Shown here: piece after piece, positions 1-11,216 of the stretch
How positions within the stretch are numbered: position 1 is the stretch's first letter
How the letters are laid out: each line of letters begins with the position of its first letter
Source of the DNA: Humulus lupulus
Taxonomy: Eukaryota; Streptophyta; Magnoliopsida; Rosales; Cannabaceae
Length of the DNA: 64,000 nt
Direction of reading: 5' to 3'
Assembly: GCF_963169125.1 (NCBI RefSeq)
Contig: NC_084793.1
Location: 214,546,652-214,610,651 of the forward strand
Translations under genes and position numbers: made by a program
The notes under the pieces: model-generated
What the model saw: the letters and a program-made list of their open reading frames with translations, nothing else
Database searches by the model: none
Told to the model about the DNA's origin: nothing

Positions 1-1137
1 TTTTACCCAGCCCAGTCCATAACCTGGAGCCGATCATAGTAGTTTCCTCCTCTAGCTCGGAGGGTAAGGTTCTTGTTCTGTTGTTCTTTACTTTATGTTA
101 TCTTGATTGATCATTCCTTGGGTCTAACTCTTCTACTCGCTCTTCTTGCAAACAAAAACATGAACCTAAAGAGCGCCTTCAAGCCTACTGGGGCCGGAGC
201 TGGGCCTGTCGTCAAGAGGCAAAGAACATCGAAGAAAATCACCTCCGGGGTTGGAACTACCACTGGGTCCCCTGCTAAAGATAAAGGTGCTAGCTCTGCC
301 CAAAAGTAGCAGCAGACAAAGCAGCCGCCAGCTCAAGTAACACTAGTTACAATTCACAAAGCCCCTCCGCTTGCTCCTCGCAACCCTGCTTTGATACCTC
401 AAGTTATACAAGGCGAGGCCCCATCTGTGTAGCTCTCTGTTAAGCCGCTCAAGGTCAGAAGGATCTCAGAGGCACTTCGTGGGTCCCTCCATGAGATGAC
501 AAATCACCTAGTGGGCCATGCCAATTAGGTGAACATCAAGGAACTGAGAGCCATAGAGGAGCATTCCCCGGAGAATGTCCTGGAGTCGGCCTTGGAAATG
601 AATCTGACTGTAAGTTATCACCTTTTTCTTTCTGCACATCATTTTTTCTTTTTGCAAACTAACCCTACTATATATTTTTCTCCGTGACATCGCCTGAATC
701 CAAGCTTAAAGGGACAAGACTAGGGTCGCCCTATTGGCATCCCAGGACAATGAGCGAATCGCCAAGGGACAGGTCATCTAGGTGAGTCAGTGTCGAGATC
801 AATTGTAAGTCGAGGTCGACAACCTCAACAAGAAACTTGAGGAAGTCAACGTGCTTAAAAAGAGTCTGAGGTCGAGGAAAGAGCCAAGTAGGATGCTGAG
901 AGGGCTAAGTAGGAGGTTGTCGAGGTAACAGACTCTTTGGAGGAAATGCTTTATCGGTGCTGTCCATACAACCAGGAATGAGACTTGTCATTCATGGACA
1001 CAACACTCTGGGGGTGATATCTTGCCAAGTTTTAGAACTGATTATTGCAAGATCCTTTCGAGACCGTAGAGGCTTCTGGGGCTGCTGAAGGGGGTGATGA
1101 AGAGGTGACGTCACTTGGGCAAGTTAACAGAGCTTAG
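1..1137 (+). pseudogene. Antisense gene of element A, 3' exons (decayed)
   Basis: This is the plus-strand gene of element A, opposite to gag-pol. Readable segments include a basic, Pro/Ser/Thr-rich stretch at 160-306, a segment ending in EMNLT just before a GTAAGT donor near 609, and a C-terminal stretch (near 940-1060) that aligns with element B at EEM-Y-NQE-SF-D-LW. The frame runs to a TAG at 1135. In-frame TAG codons follow AQK (307), SV and HAN, each where glutamine would fit. The ATG context at 162 matches the B copy near 21438, so the first bases of the window are an upstream exon and intron. No function is known; the family is retrotransposon-borne. Confidence 0.6.
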
Positions 1138-1974
1138 TGATGTCTAGGGCGTCCTCTTATTTTTTTATTTTTATGTTTCATTCTGGGTTATTCGAACCCT
1201 CTATAATTAGGCTTTCAAAAACTGAGACACTTGCCTTTGGGCTCAGTTCGAGGTTATTTTTCCTTGAGTTATTTACATACTTTCGTTTGTACATGTTTAT
1301 TAATTTCTGATCTATTTTTTCTTCCCCTTAATCTAGTATCTAGCCATGTTTATGAACTTTAAAAAGAGTCCTTGTACATTTGTATAGTCATAGGGGTTAA
1401 ATTTAGATCAAGATAAATGCCCGATGGCTCGACCATTTGATTCTGGTAGATGACCTGATTATATTCAAGAGTTTGTTTGCCTAACAGCATTACACCTGTT
1501 AAGAATCAAACCTTTGACCAGGTTATATCCAAGAGTTTGTTTTCCTAATAGCATTACACCTGTTAAGAATCAAGCCTCAGACCTGGTTATATATAGGATT
1601 ACCTAGTTGAATTCTAGGTTTTGTTTTACTTTGAATTTTCTTAACTTAGTTCATCTTCGGAATTTCTTCGAAAACTCGAGCTTTAAGAATAATCAATTTT
1701 CCAAATTCTAAGTTGTACAAATTTTATCTAAATTTGTTGAATACTTCAAAGACTATTCGAGGGTTATATGCCCCCCAAGTGATTAGAATTTATGAATATT
1801 ATAGATCGCTTTTACAAAATGAGTAATAAATTACAAGAATAAAATAAAATATTGGTTCCATGTTTAAATTGCGTAGCAATCCTGTGTTATTAAAATAAAA
1901 TGGATTTTATAAACAAGCCTTACAATGAAGAAAAAATGTTAAAGATATTAAAATCGAATAAAGTCGTCCTATTA
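1138..1974. other. Convergent non-coding spacer between antisense gene and pol (A)
   Basis: No gene is seen here. The spacer separates the 3' ends of two convergent genes and holds the internal polypurine-like tract. A short imperfect direct repeat with the core GTTTG(C/T)TTNCCTAA is present at about 1470-1505 and 1530-1565. Confidence 0.6.
1766..1780 (-). other. Internal polypurine tract-like motif between pol and the antisense gene (A)
   Basis: On the minus strand this reads ACTTGGGGGGCATAT, nearly the same as the true 3' polypurine tracts of B and C. It lies about 200 bases beyond the pol end and well before the antisense gene. B and C have it at the same relative place. Confidence 0.5.
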
Positions 1975-2953
1975 CTGATAGTATTTTTTGAGATGTAGAG
2001 CATTCTAGGTCCGTGGGACCAATTCTCCACTCAAACGAGCTAGTTTGAAGGTTCCTTCAAGCAATATTTCCACGATCTAGTAAGGTCCTTCCCAGTTCGG
2101 TCTCAATACACCATATTTAAGATCTTTGTTCACCAAAAACACCCTTCGGAGCACCAAATCATCCAGTTCGAGTCTACGTCCTTTGACTTTCGAATTAAAG
2201 TAGCGAGTAACCCATTGATGGTAATGGGTGAGCTGTAATTGAGACTCCTTCGACTACTCTTCAATGAAATCATGGGATGCATTAAGCAGGTCATGATTCC
2301 GATCCTGGTTGTAGGTTCTTTGCCTATGTGATGTCATTAATGCCTTTACTGGGAGCATAGCTTCGCTTCCAAAGGTCAGAGAGAAGGGTTTATGCCCAGT
2401 AGATGTGCGATGTGAGGTCCTGTAGGCCCAGAACACTTGCGAGAGCTGTTCTGGCCATAACCCTTTAGCATCTTCTAGTCTCTTCTTTAAGTTCGCCTTT
2501 AGGGTTTTATTTATTGCCTCGATCTTAGCCTCGCAAAAGGTTGTGAATAGGTCACTGTCAAATTGAGTCCCGTTATCAGACACAATCTTTTTTGGGAGTC
2601 CAAAATGACATATGATGTTTTTCACGACAAAATCTAAGACTCTCTTCGAGGTTATAGTCGCCAGGGGCTCGACCTCAACCCATTTAGTGTAGTAGTTAAT
2701 GGTAACAACCGCATAGTGAACTCCTCATATTCCAGTTGGCAATGAGCCTATTAACTCAATCCCCCATATAGCAAATGGCCAAGGCGACCAAATCATGGTC
2801 AACTCCATGGGTGCTGCTCGAGAAATGGTGGCAAAACGCTGGCAATTGTCCTTCAACCATAACATATTGTGGGACCTGATACAATAGTTTTCTTGCATTC
2901 TTTCGATCTTCTAGTAGTTTATTGGTTGTAAGGTACACTAAAATAGGAGTCAT
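1975..2953 (-). pseudogene. Integrase region of element A pol (deleted, frameshifted)
   Basis: Integrase joins element DNA to the host target. On the minus strand the core is visible at 2254-2640: SDNGTQFD carries the second catalytic Asp, followed by NKTLKANLKKRLE. The stretch between FCE and the IE-NKTLK segment is about 17 residues shorter than in C, which removes the usual KSFSS-HPQANGQ part next to the catalytic Glu. Upstream, the frame jumps from VEG (about 2850) straight to a frameshifted QRF-like piece, so the HHCC zinc-binding region present in B and C is missing. The C-terminus (NWEGPY, then GTFKLARL) is recognisable at 2000-2090 with two internal TAG codons. Inactive. Confidence 0.85.
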
Positions 2954-2962
2954 GCAAGTCGA

Positions 2963-3607
2963 TTATGTGCAAATTACTCCGACTTCCACTAACTTTTCCC
3001 TGATACTTGTTTGTTCCAAGAATTCTACGGGGACCGCATTTGATGTGTCCGCTTCCTTGGTAGTGGCGAGGCGAGCTAGAGCATCAACATTAGTGTTCTG
3101 TTCGCGGGGGACCTGCTCGACGGAGTAGAACTCGAATTCAGATAGTTCACCTTTAACATTAGCTAGATAAGTTGCCATTTTCATTCCTTGAGCTTGGTAC
3201 TCCCCTAATACTAGATTAATCATGAACTGAGAATCGCTAAAGCATTGAATTCCTCTCGCTTTCATCTCATTTTCTATCAGAACTCCCACCAATAATGCCT
3301 CGTACTCTGCTTCATTGTTGGAGGCATCGAAACTGAATCTGAGAACTTTATGGAAGCGATGTCCTTTGGGAGAAATCAAAATTATTCCAGCTCTAGACCT
3401 ATTCTCGTTTGATGATCCGTCAATGAAGAGTTTCCACAACTCTTGTATAGGTTCCCTCATTGGTTCATCCTGGAACCCTGTACATTCAGCCATGAAGTCA
3501 GCGAGCGTTTGGCCTTTGATTGCTATTTGTGGTTTGTATAGTATCTCGAACTGACCGAGTTCAATGACCCACTTCAATAAACGCCCAGATGTCTCAGGTT
3601 TTTGCAA
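2963..3607 (-). pseudogene. Archaeal-type RNase H (aRNH) of element A pol
   Basis: A clean 214-codon open stretch starts at the end of the ordinary RNase H (RLLKWVIELGQFEI) and continues into a second RNase H. Visible motifs are LFIDGSSN (first Asp at 3408-3422), SNNEAEYEALL (Glu), FSDSQ (Asp) and PREQNTNVDALARL (final Asp). This duplicated RNase H is characteristic of Tat elements. All four acidic positions appear intact in A, unlike in C, although the surrounding polyprotein is broken. Confidence 0.88.
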
Positions 3608-3931
3608 GAATTATCTTAAAAGTTGATCAGTTAGGATGTGTATAGAGTGGGACTGGAAATATGACCTGAGTTTTCTCGAGGCTAGGATCAAACAAAACGT
3701 GAGTTTTTTTATTTATGGATATCTAGATTCAGCTCCTAGAAGCCTTTTTCTCACATAATACACTGGTTTCTGTGTTCGATCTTCCTCTCGAACTAAGACA
3801 ATGCTGACCACATTTTCTGTTATAGTTAAGTATAAGTATAGAGCTTCCCCAGCTATTGGTTTTGATAACACAGGGGGCTCAGCTAGATGAGTCTTCAGAT
3901 CCCGCCTGTTCGCATTCTTTTGTCCATTCAA
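3608..3931 (-). pseudogene. Gypsy-type RNase H of element A pol
   Basis: The tether and RNase H follow RT in a shifted frame. Recognisable pieces are THLAEPPVLSKP, LYLYLTITENVVS and KPVYYVRKRLLGAE. Stops interrupt the block around 3615 and 3712. It links the RT block (3933-4466) to the second RNase H and normally degrades the RNA strand of the hybrid. Confidence 0.82.
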
Positions 3932-3932
3932 A

Positions 3933-4886
3933 CTATTTATTTCCCCTAAGCAAGTTGTAGAAGGGAAGAAATTTGTCCATGGACTTTGATACGAATTGGT
4001 TTAAGGCAACGACCTTTCCGGTTAAGCTATGGACATCTTTTCGCGACCTTGGTGAAGGCATTTCTAACAGCGAACTGATATTTTCTGGGTTTTCCTCGAG
4101 CCCCCTTGCATTGACTATGAAGCCTAAGAACTTCCACGATGACACCCCAAAGGTACATTTATGGGGGTTCAATTTCATGTTGTACTTTCTCATCACGCCA
4201 AAACGTTCTTCTAGATCAGATACATGGTCATTGGAAATATTTGACTTGACCAGCATGTCATCGACATACACCTCCATGTTTTTCCCAATCTGGTTAATGA
4301 ACATCTTATTGACAAACCTTTGGTATGTTGCACCAAAATTCTTTAGCCCGAATGGCATGAACTTGTAGCAGTATACATTATGCTCGGTCATGAAGCTGGT
4401 GTGCTCTTGATCTGCAGGGTTCATCGTGATCTGGTTATATCCAGAATACGCATCCATGAAGGACACGAGCTCATGGCCGGCTGTAGCATCAACTAGCTAA
4501 TATATTCTCGGTAGTGGGAAACAATCTTTAGAATATGCCTTGTTGAGGTTAGAGAAATCAATGCAGGTCCTCCACTTGCCATTGGGATTCAGGACCAAAA
4601 TGGAATTGGCTGTCCAGGTCGGATATTTTACTTCCCTGTTTAACCCGCACTTTGATAAGCAAGCTACCTCTTCCTCCAGAGCTTCTCCTTGATTTTTTCC
4701 CAACAACCTACATATCTGCGCCTTCGCAGGTATGTTTTTGTCTAGGTTTAATGTGTGCATCATCATGCTCGGACTGATTCCCAACATGTACTCATGAGAG
4801 CAGGCAAAGACGTCAAGATTTCTTCTAAAAAGCTCGACCAGCCCCTTCTTTCTTTCGGATCCAAAATTTTTCCCAACTTTCACCAC
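3933..4886 (-). pseudogene. Reverse transcriptase of element A pol
   Basis: Two open blocks (4497-4886 and 3933-4466) sit in one frame, separated by a single TAG where the other copies have PRIDQLVDA, so CAG to TAG is the likely change. Motifs in order are NSILVLNPNGKWR, DFSNLNKAYSKD, FMDAYSGYNQI, FMPFGLKNFGATYQR and the catalytic YVDD at 4257-4268, then KCTFGVSSWKFLGF. The core palm residues are intact. The block carries ordinary Ty3/gypsy RT features, and the domain order supports the Tat assignment. Confidence 0.92.
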
Positions 4887-5219
4887 TTTCGAAGGTACTT
4901 CTAGGTTAAGGATGATTTCCTCTAGCTCCTCTAAAGCCTGGATCTTAGATCTATACTTGGGTTAGGAGACCTCATTTCCAAATTCCTAAGGTTCTTTCAC
5001 CTCTCCAGCAACTACAATTGCCCAAGGTTCCCCATTCTCCTTGGTTATTACCATAGCTTACTACCTAGGTTGTGATTTTCCCTTCATGGCAATGCTATAG
5101 CATTCCCTGGCAGCGAGCTGATCTCCCCTCACGGTGAAAATCCCATAGGACGATGGAAATTTCATGGCCAGATGGCAAACTAAGGTTACAGCTCCAAATT
5201 CCATCAACACAGGTCTCCC

Positions 5220-5475
5220 TCAAATTGCGTTGTAGGTGGCTAGACAGTAGATTACTACAAATTCAAGCATTTTAGATACAACTCGGGAATCATTCCATAA
5301 TGTTACCATGAGCTCAATCATACATATGGCTGCCATTCCCTCTCCCGAGAATCCATAGAGGGTCATTGAGGTTGCTTTAAGATTGGCTACAGATAGCCTC
5401 ATCTTTTCAAGGGTGGACCCGAATAACACATTTACGGAGGTCCCATTGTCGATCAGTATCCTTCATACTCTTCTA
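5220..5475 (-). pseudogene. Aspartic protease of element A, active-site Thr lost
   Basis: The retroviral-type aspartic protease would cut the polyprotein. On the minus strand the active-site stretch reads LIDNGTSVNVLF: the usual DTG/DTGSS triad is DNG here (5442-5450), which removes the conserved Thr. Downstream pieces MTLYGFSGEG and VIYCLATYNAI match the family and copies B and C. The block extends to the TYNAI end near 5220. Confidence 0.78.
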
Positions 5476-5873
5476 TTGGAGAGCTGGATGGTTATCATCA
5501 GTGGGTCATTATGCGGGAATTGGACGTGGCTAGTACTCTTCTATAAAAATGATTGGTTGTTTTTCCAATCTCTGTTGCTTTGATAACCTTTGCTCAAGTA
5601 CAAATTCAGTGCCATTATGTGTCTTCAGCTCCTGGATATACCTTTTCTGGGCTCCGCTGCTCATTCCTGCCAAATGGGCCCCTCCAGCAATAGTGAATAT
5701 TTCACCTCCTTCAACAGGAGGAGGGGTAATCTGATTTCCTTAAGATGGTTGAGTGTTGCTTTGGATTGCCTGTACTGGCTGAGGGTTCTGCCCTGCTGGT
5801 TGACTAGGAGCTACCCTGTTTTGAGCATATTGTGCTAATGGTCCAGCCTGGATGAGAGTCTCGATCTCATCTT

Positions 5874-7009
5874 TTAATCGTCAGTGTTGTGGCCAATGTC
5901 ATTATGGTACCTACAAAACTTAGGTGGGTCTCTCTTCGCCCTTTGATGCTTCATGGGATCTGGCTTCTTCCATGGAAGGCGAGTAGAGTTAGCTAAATAA
6001 ATACACTCTCGTGTATCTGCCAAATCAGTGTAGGCAGTGTAGATGGAGGTATATTTATCCGCATGTTTATTTTTCTTGGACCCATTATGGTCGCCCTCAA
6101 CATTCCCTTTCCGTTTATTGCCCCCTGACTGGTTATTCTGGGTAGCGGGATGAGGCACAACTGCGGCATCTGTCACCACTTCAGCGCACTGAAGGGGGTC
6201 TGGCTAGTTCCTGCGACAATAGACTCTGCCTCTTCTAAGTTTATCCATTCTTGAGCTCGAGCCAAGAATTCACCTACATTCTTTACTCTTTTTCTCTTAA
6301 ATGATTTCCACAAATCTCCTCCTTTGATAATTCCCGTCCTCATAGCCATAAACTTAGAACTATCATCAGCGTGTCTAGCTCTGGCCGCTGCATTTATGAT
6401 ACGGTTGAGATATGCCTTCAGGGATTCACCGGGATGCTGCTTGATGTTAGCCAATGAATTGAACTTTAATTGAGTCTCTTTTGCAGCCCAAAATTGTCTC
6501 TTGAACTCAAAAGAAAGTTTTTTCCGAGAGGTGATTGAATGCTTTTTATATTTATTGAACAACAGCTTGGCCGATTCAGTCAACGTTGCAGGGAAAAGAA
6601 TACACCTTAGGTTGACATTCACATTTTGGGCCATCATCAGCGTGTTGAAGGTCCCTAGGTGATTGGATGGATCGGTGGTTCCATTATATGTGGGCATGGT
6701 CAACATCTTGAAGCCAGCAGGATATGGAGCTACCGCAATATAGGGAGCGAAAGGCTTGAGCTCCTCATCAAAATCACGCTCATCAATGTCCTTTCCAGAC
6801 ATGAGTCTTTTCATATGCTCCTCCATTAAGGCAAGCCACTCGAGGGTTAGATCCTTTGTCTCTGGGTTATTTGGGAGTTGGTTACCAACTTCCATCCTAT
6901 TGTACGCGTTAGATGGGTTGTTATCTCTCCAAGCTTGAGCTCGGTTAGGGGGGACATTCCCATTATCATGTACAATAGACAGATATCCCTTGGCCTGAGT
7001 ATAACTCAA
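5874..7009 (-). pseudogene. Gag core of element A
   Basis: Gag forms the particle and packages RNA. A 278-codon open stretch (6173-7009) contains the retrotransposon gag core: RCILFPATLTESAKLLFNKY, then KQHPGESLKAYLNRI, AARARHADDS and KNVGEFLARAQEWINLEEAE. A short overlapping frame (5874-6179) continues with a basic linker (NKRKGNVEGDHNGSKKNKH) and a zinc-knuckle-like FCRYHNDIGHNTDD. Stops and a frame change separate the two blocks. Confidence 0.85.
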
Positions 7010-8127
7010 CTCATCGTGGAGAGCTGGATGTCCTCTTTGTGAGTTCAGATGATCACGCAGGTCGAATTGCAGGTTAGAGCGAAGACTTTGTGCGGAGCTT
7101 AAATGATTCCTTAGGTCGCTCTCATGCCTGCCTTCGCGCTGGCTCTCTGTTCAATAGCTCCCAGTCGTGAAGCTTACAACTCGTGGCTGGTATCGAGGAT
7201 CTGGGTTATTAGTACGAGATTGCAGGATATAAGCGTCTTCTAAGGGGGGAGGATTTTTCTTACTATTCCCTCAGGCTGAAGCATTCCTTTGTGGGCGAGG
7301 TGGCGTTGGATGTCGAATTGGTGATGGAGAATGCCTTATTGGTGAGGCTATCCTTCTTCCATCGGGACACACTATATTAGCTCACCCTTGGTCTACTCCA
7401 ATTTCTCGGGTTGGAGGCAGTGCAAATTCGTTTCTTTGTGCCGGGGTTGCTGGCCGAGGCACGAGTGGATTTATTGGGACGTCTCTTCTCCTTGAATTGG
7501 CTTCATCTTGCCCTGTCTGGATAGACTGATTTCTGGGAGTGAGAGTTGAATTATTATTCCTATGAGGATTGGCAGGTTGAGCATTTCGCGGAATCCATTT
7601 AGAAGGTACGGAACTCGGGGTCGTAGTTTGGATAGGACGGCTGATGTTCGGTCAATGATTCTTGTGGGAATTGGCAGGTTGAGTATTTCGTAGAGTCCGT
7701 TCAGAAGGTACAGATCTCAGAGTTGCAATTTTGACAGAGTTGATATTAGGTTTATTATTCCTGTGGGATCTATGGGACCCACTTGGCCTCCTTCCGAATC
7801 AGCATCAGTTGCAGGAGGGGGTAATCGAACTAAAATCTCATCAATTTGTTTATTGGCCCGGGCAAGATGATTCCTTAATTGGGCATTTTCCATCTCGATG
7901 GCTATCAGGTACCCAAGATGACGATTTGGTGGGCGAGAGGTCGAACTTCCAGCATCGTCTTGGTCCACATGCTATTTTCCAGGGTGACGTTGTGCGGATG
8001 TAGGGGATGGCCGCATGATGACCCTCCTGATCATCAGGTTGCTTTGTTTTGTTGTCGCACATAGAATAGGTGACCACTATAGTGATTGTCGGGTTGAAAC
8101 GTGTGGGAGAATTCAAGCCTAATCTGT
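7010..8127 (-). pseudogene. Gag N-terminal region and leader of element A
   Basis: The region between the primer binding site and the gag core is charged and Pro/Arg-rich on the minus strand. The clearest open part is 7717-7968: EMENAQLRNHLARANKQIDEI is a short coiled-coil-like helix also seen in B (EQENAKLRVQLAHANRRIDEI) and, less clearly, in C. A direct repeat of about 70 bases around GGGAATTGGCAGGTTGAG lies at 7560-7720. Several stops make it a remnant. Confidence 0.65.
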
Positions 8128-8145
8128 CTCTCAATGAAAGCACCA
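8128..8145 (-). other. Primer binding site, element A
   Basis: The 18 bases on the minus strand read TGGTGCTTTCATTGAGAG, starting three bases after the 5' LTR. The same 18 bases occupy the same place in B (33359-33376) and C (50835-50852). The matching tRNA could not be assigned from memory. Confidence 0.8.
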
Positions 8146-8148
8146 ATC

Positions 8149-8915
8149 TGTCGACGCGGTTTCTCGGCAACAAGGGATTTAGAAATCTGACAATAGATTA
8201 GACTTTTTGTAAACCGAATAGATAATAAATAAAACAAAGTAAGAACACAAAGCACTCCCACGATTTTATGTGGTTCAGTGGTTAAAATCCACCTAGTCCA
8301 CGAGTCACTCTTATTGATCTGTTTAGGACTTTTGGTGAAATTGTTTATGATAATTTCAGCAGAGTTTTTGCATACGAAATGTCGATCCCTTATTATGTCC
8401 ATTCTCCTTGTATTTATATGAGATTCTCATAGACTTTTTTGGGTAACCGTACATTAATATGGTAACTTCCAAATTTGAGTAACTTCTCATTTACATAAAT
8501 ACATGATTGCCTATCAATTTGATATCAGTTATATTAGGTAATAAATGAATAATAAAATATGGACCTTTATGAGGCATATAAAGGATATCCGAGTCTTTTC
8601 GGATACTTCATTGTGCGTCATGGCTAGGATACCGTGAGTTGAACACATTCTTCGAGCTGGGTGTTGTAGGACTAATTCGAACTGACATGGGTCACATTTA
8701 GAGTTTCATGAAGGCGATCCGGGAGATGCGTATCTCGAACTAAGTTGTTGGTGCAAGAAGTGATCTAGGGACTATCTGGTTGTTGTAGGCTGTTAAGTTG
8801 ACTCGAGCTGCTCACTCTAGAGTTAACGAGATACTTTGTATGCTTTTCTTCATATGCTTGTTTGCCAGCTGTACCCTGTGCTAAGTAATTCAACTTGTAT
8901 TTTTGGAGTACAACA
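8149..8915 (-). repeat. 5' LTR of element A
   Basis: The boundary starts TGTCGACG next to the primer binding site and ends GTACAACA at 8915, giving TG...CA ends. The end aligns with the B LTR end (CAGCTGTACC ... ACAACA). A minus-strand TATA-like box (CATATAAATACA) lies at about 8409-8420 and is the likely promoter for gag-pol. The next five bases, TGTAT, would be the target duplication, but the other copy lies outside the window. Confidence 0.8.
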
Positions 8916-9060
8916 TGTATATATACATATATCAACATAAATTTGAGAAAAGATTGACCAATAAAATGATATACCATCAAAATTAATATATATATATATA
9001 CATATATCAATATAATTTTGAAATGATTGACCAAATAAATATGATATACCACCATAGAAC
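8913..9060. repeat. Imperfect tandem pair, about 74 bases
   Basis: Two adjacent copies share ACATATATCAA(C/T)ATAA, ATTGACCAA and ATGATATACCA. They begin at the edge of the element A LTR and contain a TA microsatellite. Origin unknown. Confidence 0.55.
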
Positions 9061-10082
9061 ACAAATATACCAATGCAATAAAATGGTATACCCCAAAACT
9101 ATTGTCAAAATTTAGTTATTATTATTATTATTTTCTTATTTGAATATGTACAAAAATACACATTTTAGGTGTAGGGTGCCCGTTCCAACATTGATATACT
9201 ACAATATAAAAAACTAATATACCATGCTAATAAATTTATATTCAATAATTTTTTTTTTAACAAAATCAATTGATATCAAATAACAATAACAAATTTTGAT
9301 ATATTATAGCATTCGATGCATATAAGCTGTGCTAATAATAATAATATAATTTTTAAATATATAACTTTGATATAACATTTCATAAAAATATGTATACTGA
9401 GTTGAAAAATAATATACCAATAATACTTAAAAACGAAAAAAAAATCAATATATCTTTAAAATAAAATTAATTGAACAAAATTAATGTATATATACTAGGA
9501 TATTAAAATAATATGCTTTTAAATAAATAAAAAGAGAAGGAAAAGTGTAAATTGGACATTCAATAATATAATAATATAGAATAATTACTATTTTTCTCCA
9601 TAATTTAATGTCAAGTATTAAGTGTTTAACATCTAAAAAGTAATTGTTTTGTTGACCGATTTGTTGGTAGCTGAATTATAATATTTTAATTGTTTTTAAA
9701 GATGGTTTGCTAGTCACAGTGTCAATACAAGATAACAGTCAAATTGTAATTAGACCATGTAAGTATTGAATAATATTTTTGTCCAATTCAGGTAGTTTGG
9801 CTATAATTCTGCTATGGGAATTCGACCTTTGACTTATATGCAATGGTGGATTGATATTAACTACTTACAAATAATTAATCAATATTTGACAAAATTATAG
9901 TTCTCAAAGTAGACTCGGCAAATAGCACGTGAAGTCGTGAAGGATGAATTCAACCTTCTTTTTAAAATAGCTTATCCTTTTTCTTTATAAAATACAAAAA
10001 ATGTTGAAAATACACTAAAACAAAGAGTTTATATTATTTTATATTCTTGCGTTTTAGGTAAATTATATATATATATTTATAT
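9061..10082. other. A+T-rich spacer between elements A and B
   Basis: No gene or family-level repeat could be recognised. The stretch contains an ATT microsatellite near 9117-9132 and ends in TA-rich sequence in which element B inserted (TATAT at 10078-10082). Confidence 0.6.
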
Positions 10083-10773
10083 TGTTGACGTGGTTTTTCG
10101 CCAACAATGAATTAAGAAGTTTGAAAATAAGGAATTAAACTTTATCTAAACTGTAAGTAAAAACACTCAGAATTTTACGTGGTTTAGTGATCAAAATTCA
10201 TCTAGTCTACAAGTTTGTATTATTGTCTTATGATCTCTGATATATAACAATTTTAGCAGAGTTTTAACATACAAAAATTCGGTCCCTTTTTCAATCCATT
10301 CTCCCTCTATTTATAGGGCTAGGTGGATAAAATTTCGTGACCGTTTACATCTGAATAAAGTATAAGTTTGAGTAACTCCTCAAATGTACTAATAAATGTA
10401 ATAAATACATTAATTGCCTGATATCATACGTTTATCAGGAAGGGGTTACAACAGTTACAACATGTTATTTATTTGAGTAATGTCTCCAAGTCCTTAGGAA
10501 TTCAAGCCTGTGCATTCCAAGCGTTTACAGTGAGCTGAACACAGTCCTCGAGCTGGAGGTTTACACGCTACATTGAGATGATGCTAAGCGATCTCCATCA
10601 CATCTGGTCAACTTGTTTAGGTGTTCTACTTGATGTCTATTGGAGTTGGGCTTTACTCGAGCTACTCATCTTAGAACTTATAAAACGTTCTAAGAATTGA
10701 ATAATCTTCATTAATTGCCTGCCAGTTGTACCGCAAATTAAGACATGTCGGCTCGTGTTTTTCAGGTGCAACA
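10083..10773 (-). repeat. 3' LTR of element B
   Basis: It starts TGTTGACG and ends GTGCAACA, 691 bases, matching the split 5' LTR in content (CTCGAGCTGGAGGTTTA, GATGATGCTAAG). The minus-strand TATA-like box CTATAAATAGA lies at 10306-10316. The preceding five bases are TATAT. Confidence 0.88.
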
Positions 10774-10788
10774 TTTGCCCCCAAGCCT
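10774..10788 (-). other. 3' polypurine tract, element B
   Basis: On the minus strand it reads AGGCTTGGGGGCAAA, directly abutting the LTR edge. This is the expected site of plus-strand DNA priming. Confidence 0.8.
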
Positions 10789-11038
10789 CTGCTCGTGTAT
10801 GACGTCACTCCTATGTCTGACACACACAATAGAGGCTTTTCTACTTCTTCCGTGGGAAAGGTGCCTACCTACCCTCTCAAGTATGGGACACGTTGCTGAT
10901 TTCTACAGGCGTCTGTTTGGGTTTCGAGCACAGTGACAATTGTCTTGTCACCTTTTTTCTGCCGTTTTGTCTATTTAATTTTAGCCCTTCGATCTAAATT
11001 ACTTCGATCGAACAACTTCGAAACTTTCCCGGAGTTAG

Positions 11039-11050
11039 CTTATATATAAG
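11039..11050 (+). promoter_or_regulatory. TATA box for the antisense gene of element B
   Basis: TTATATATAAGG lies 265 bases inside the 3' LTR edge, and a C/T-rich leader follows about 40 bases downstream. Element C has a TATA box at the same place (34591-34602). A likely 5' UTR intron begins at the GTAAGTAATC donor at 11217. Confidence 0.6.
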
Positions 11051-11216
11051 GGCACTCAGTCAATCTTCACCACCTGTGCATTCCTTACTAAAAAAGTTTC
11101 CTTTTCTCTCTCATTCCTCCGAGACTCTCAAAAATCCCTTGGTGATTTTTCTTTGATTCATCATTCCAGCCTTCCCATTCCTTCAATCCTTCAAGCTTTT
11201 TCCTTCGATCAGAAAT

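Larger units (their letters stand above)
1..8915 (-). mobile_element. Element A: Tat-lineage Ty3/gypsy retrotransposon, 3' end outside the window
   Basis: Read on the minus strand this runs from the 5' LTR (8149-8915) through a primer binding site, gag, protease, reverse transcriptase, RNase H, a second archaeal-type RNase H and integrase, then an antisense gene at 1-1137. The second RNase H between the normal one and integrase, together with the antisense ORF, is the known hallmark of the Tat clade. The order PR-RT-RNH-IN makes it Ty3/gypsy. The 3' LTR is not in the window. Stops, frameshifts and deletions break every domain block, so it is non-autonomous now. It matches elements B and C in layout and in its 18-nt primer binding site. 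Confidence 0.9.

Noticed and set aside
8765..9073. 102-codon minus-strand ORF rich in Ile/Tyr
   Set aside because: It spans the LTR edge and a TA-rich tandem pair; low-complexity translation.
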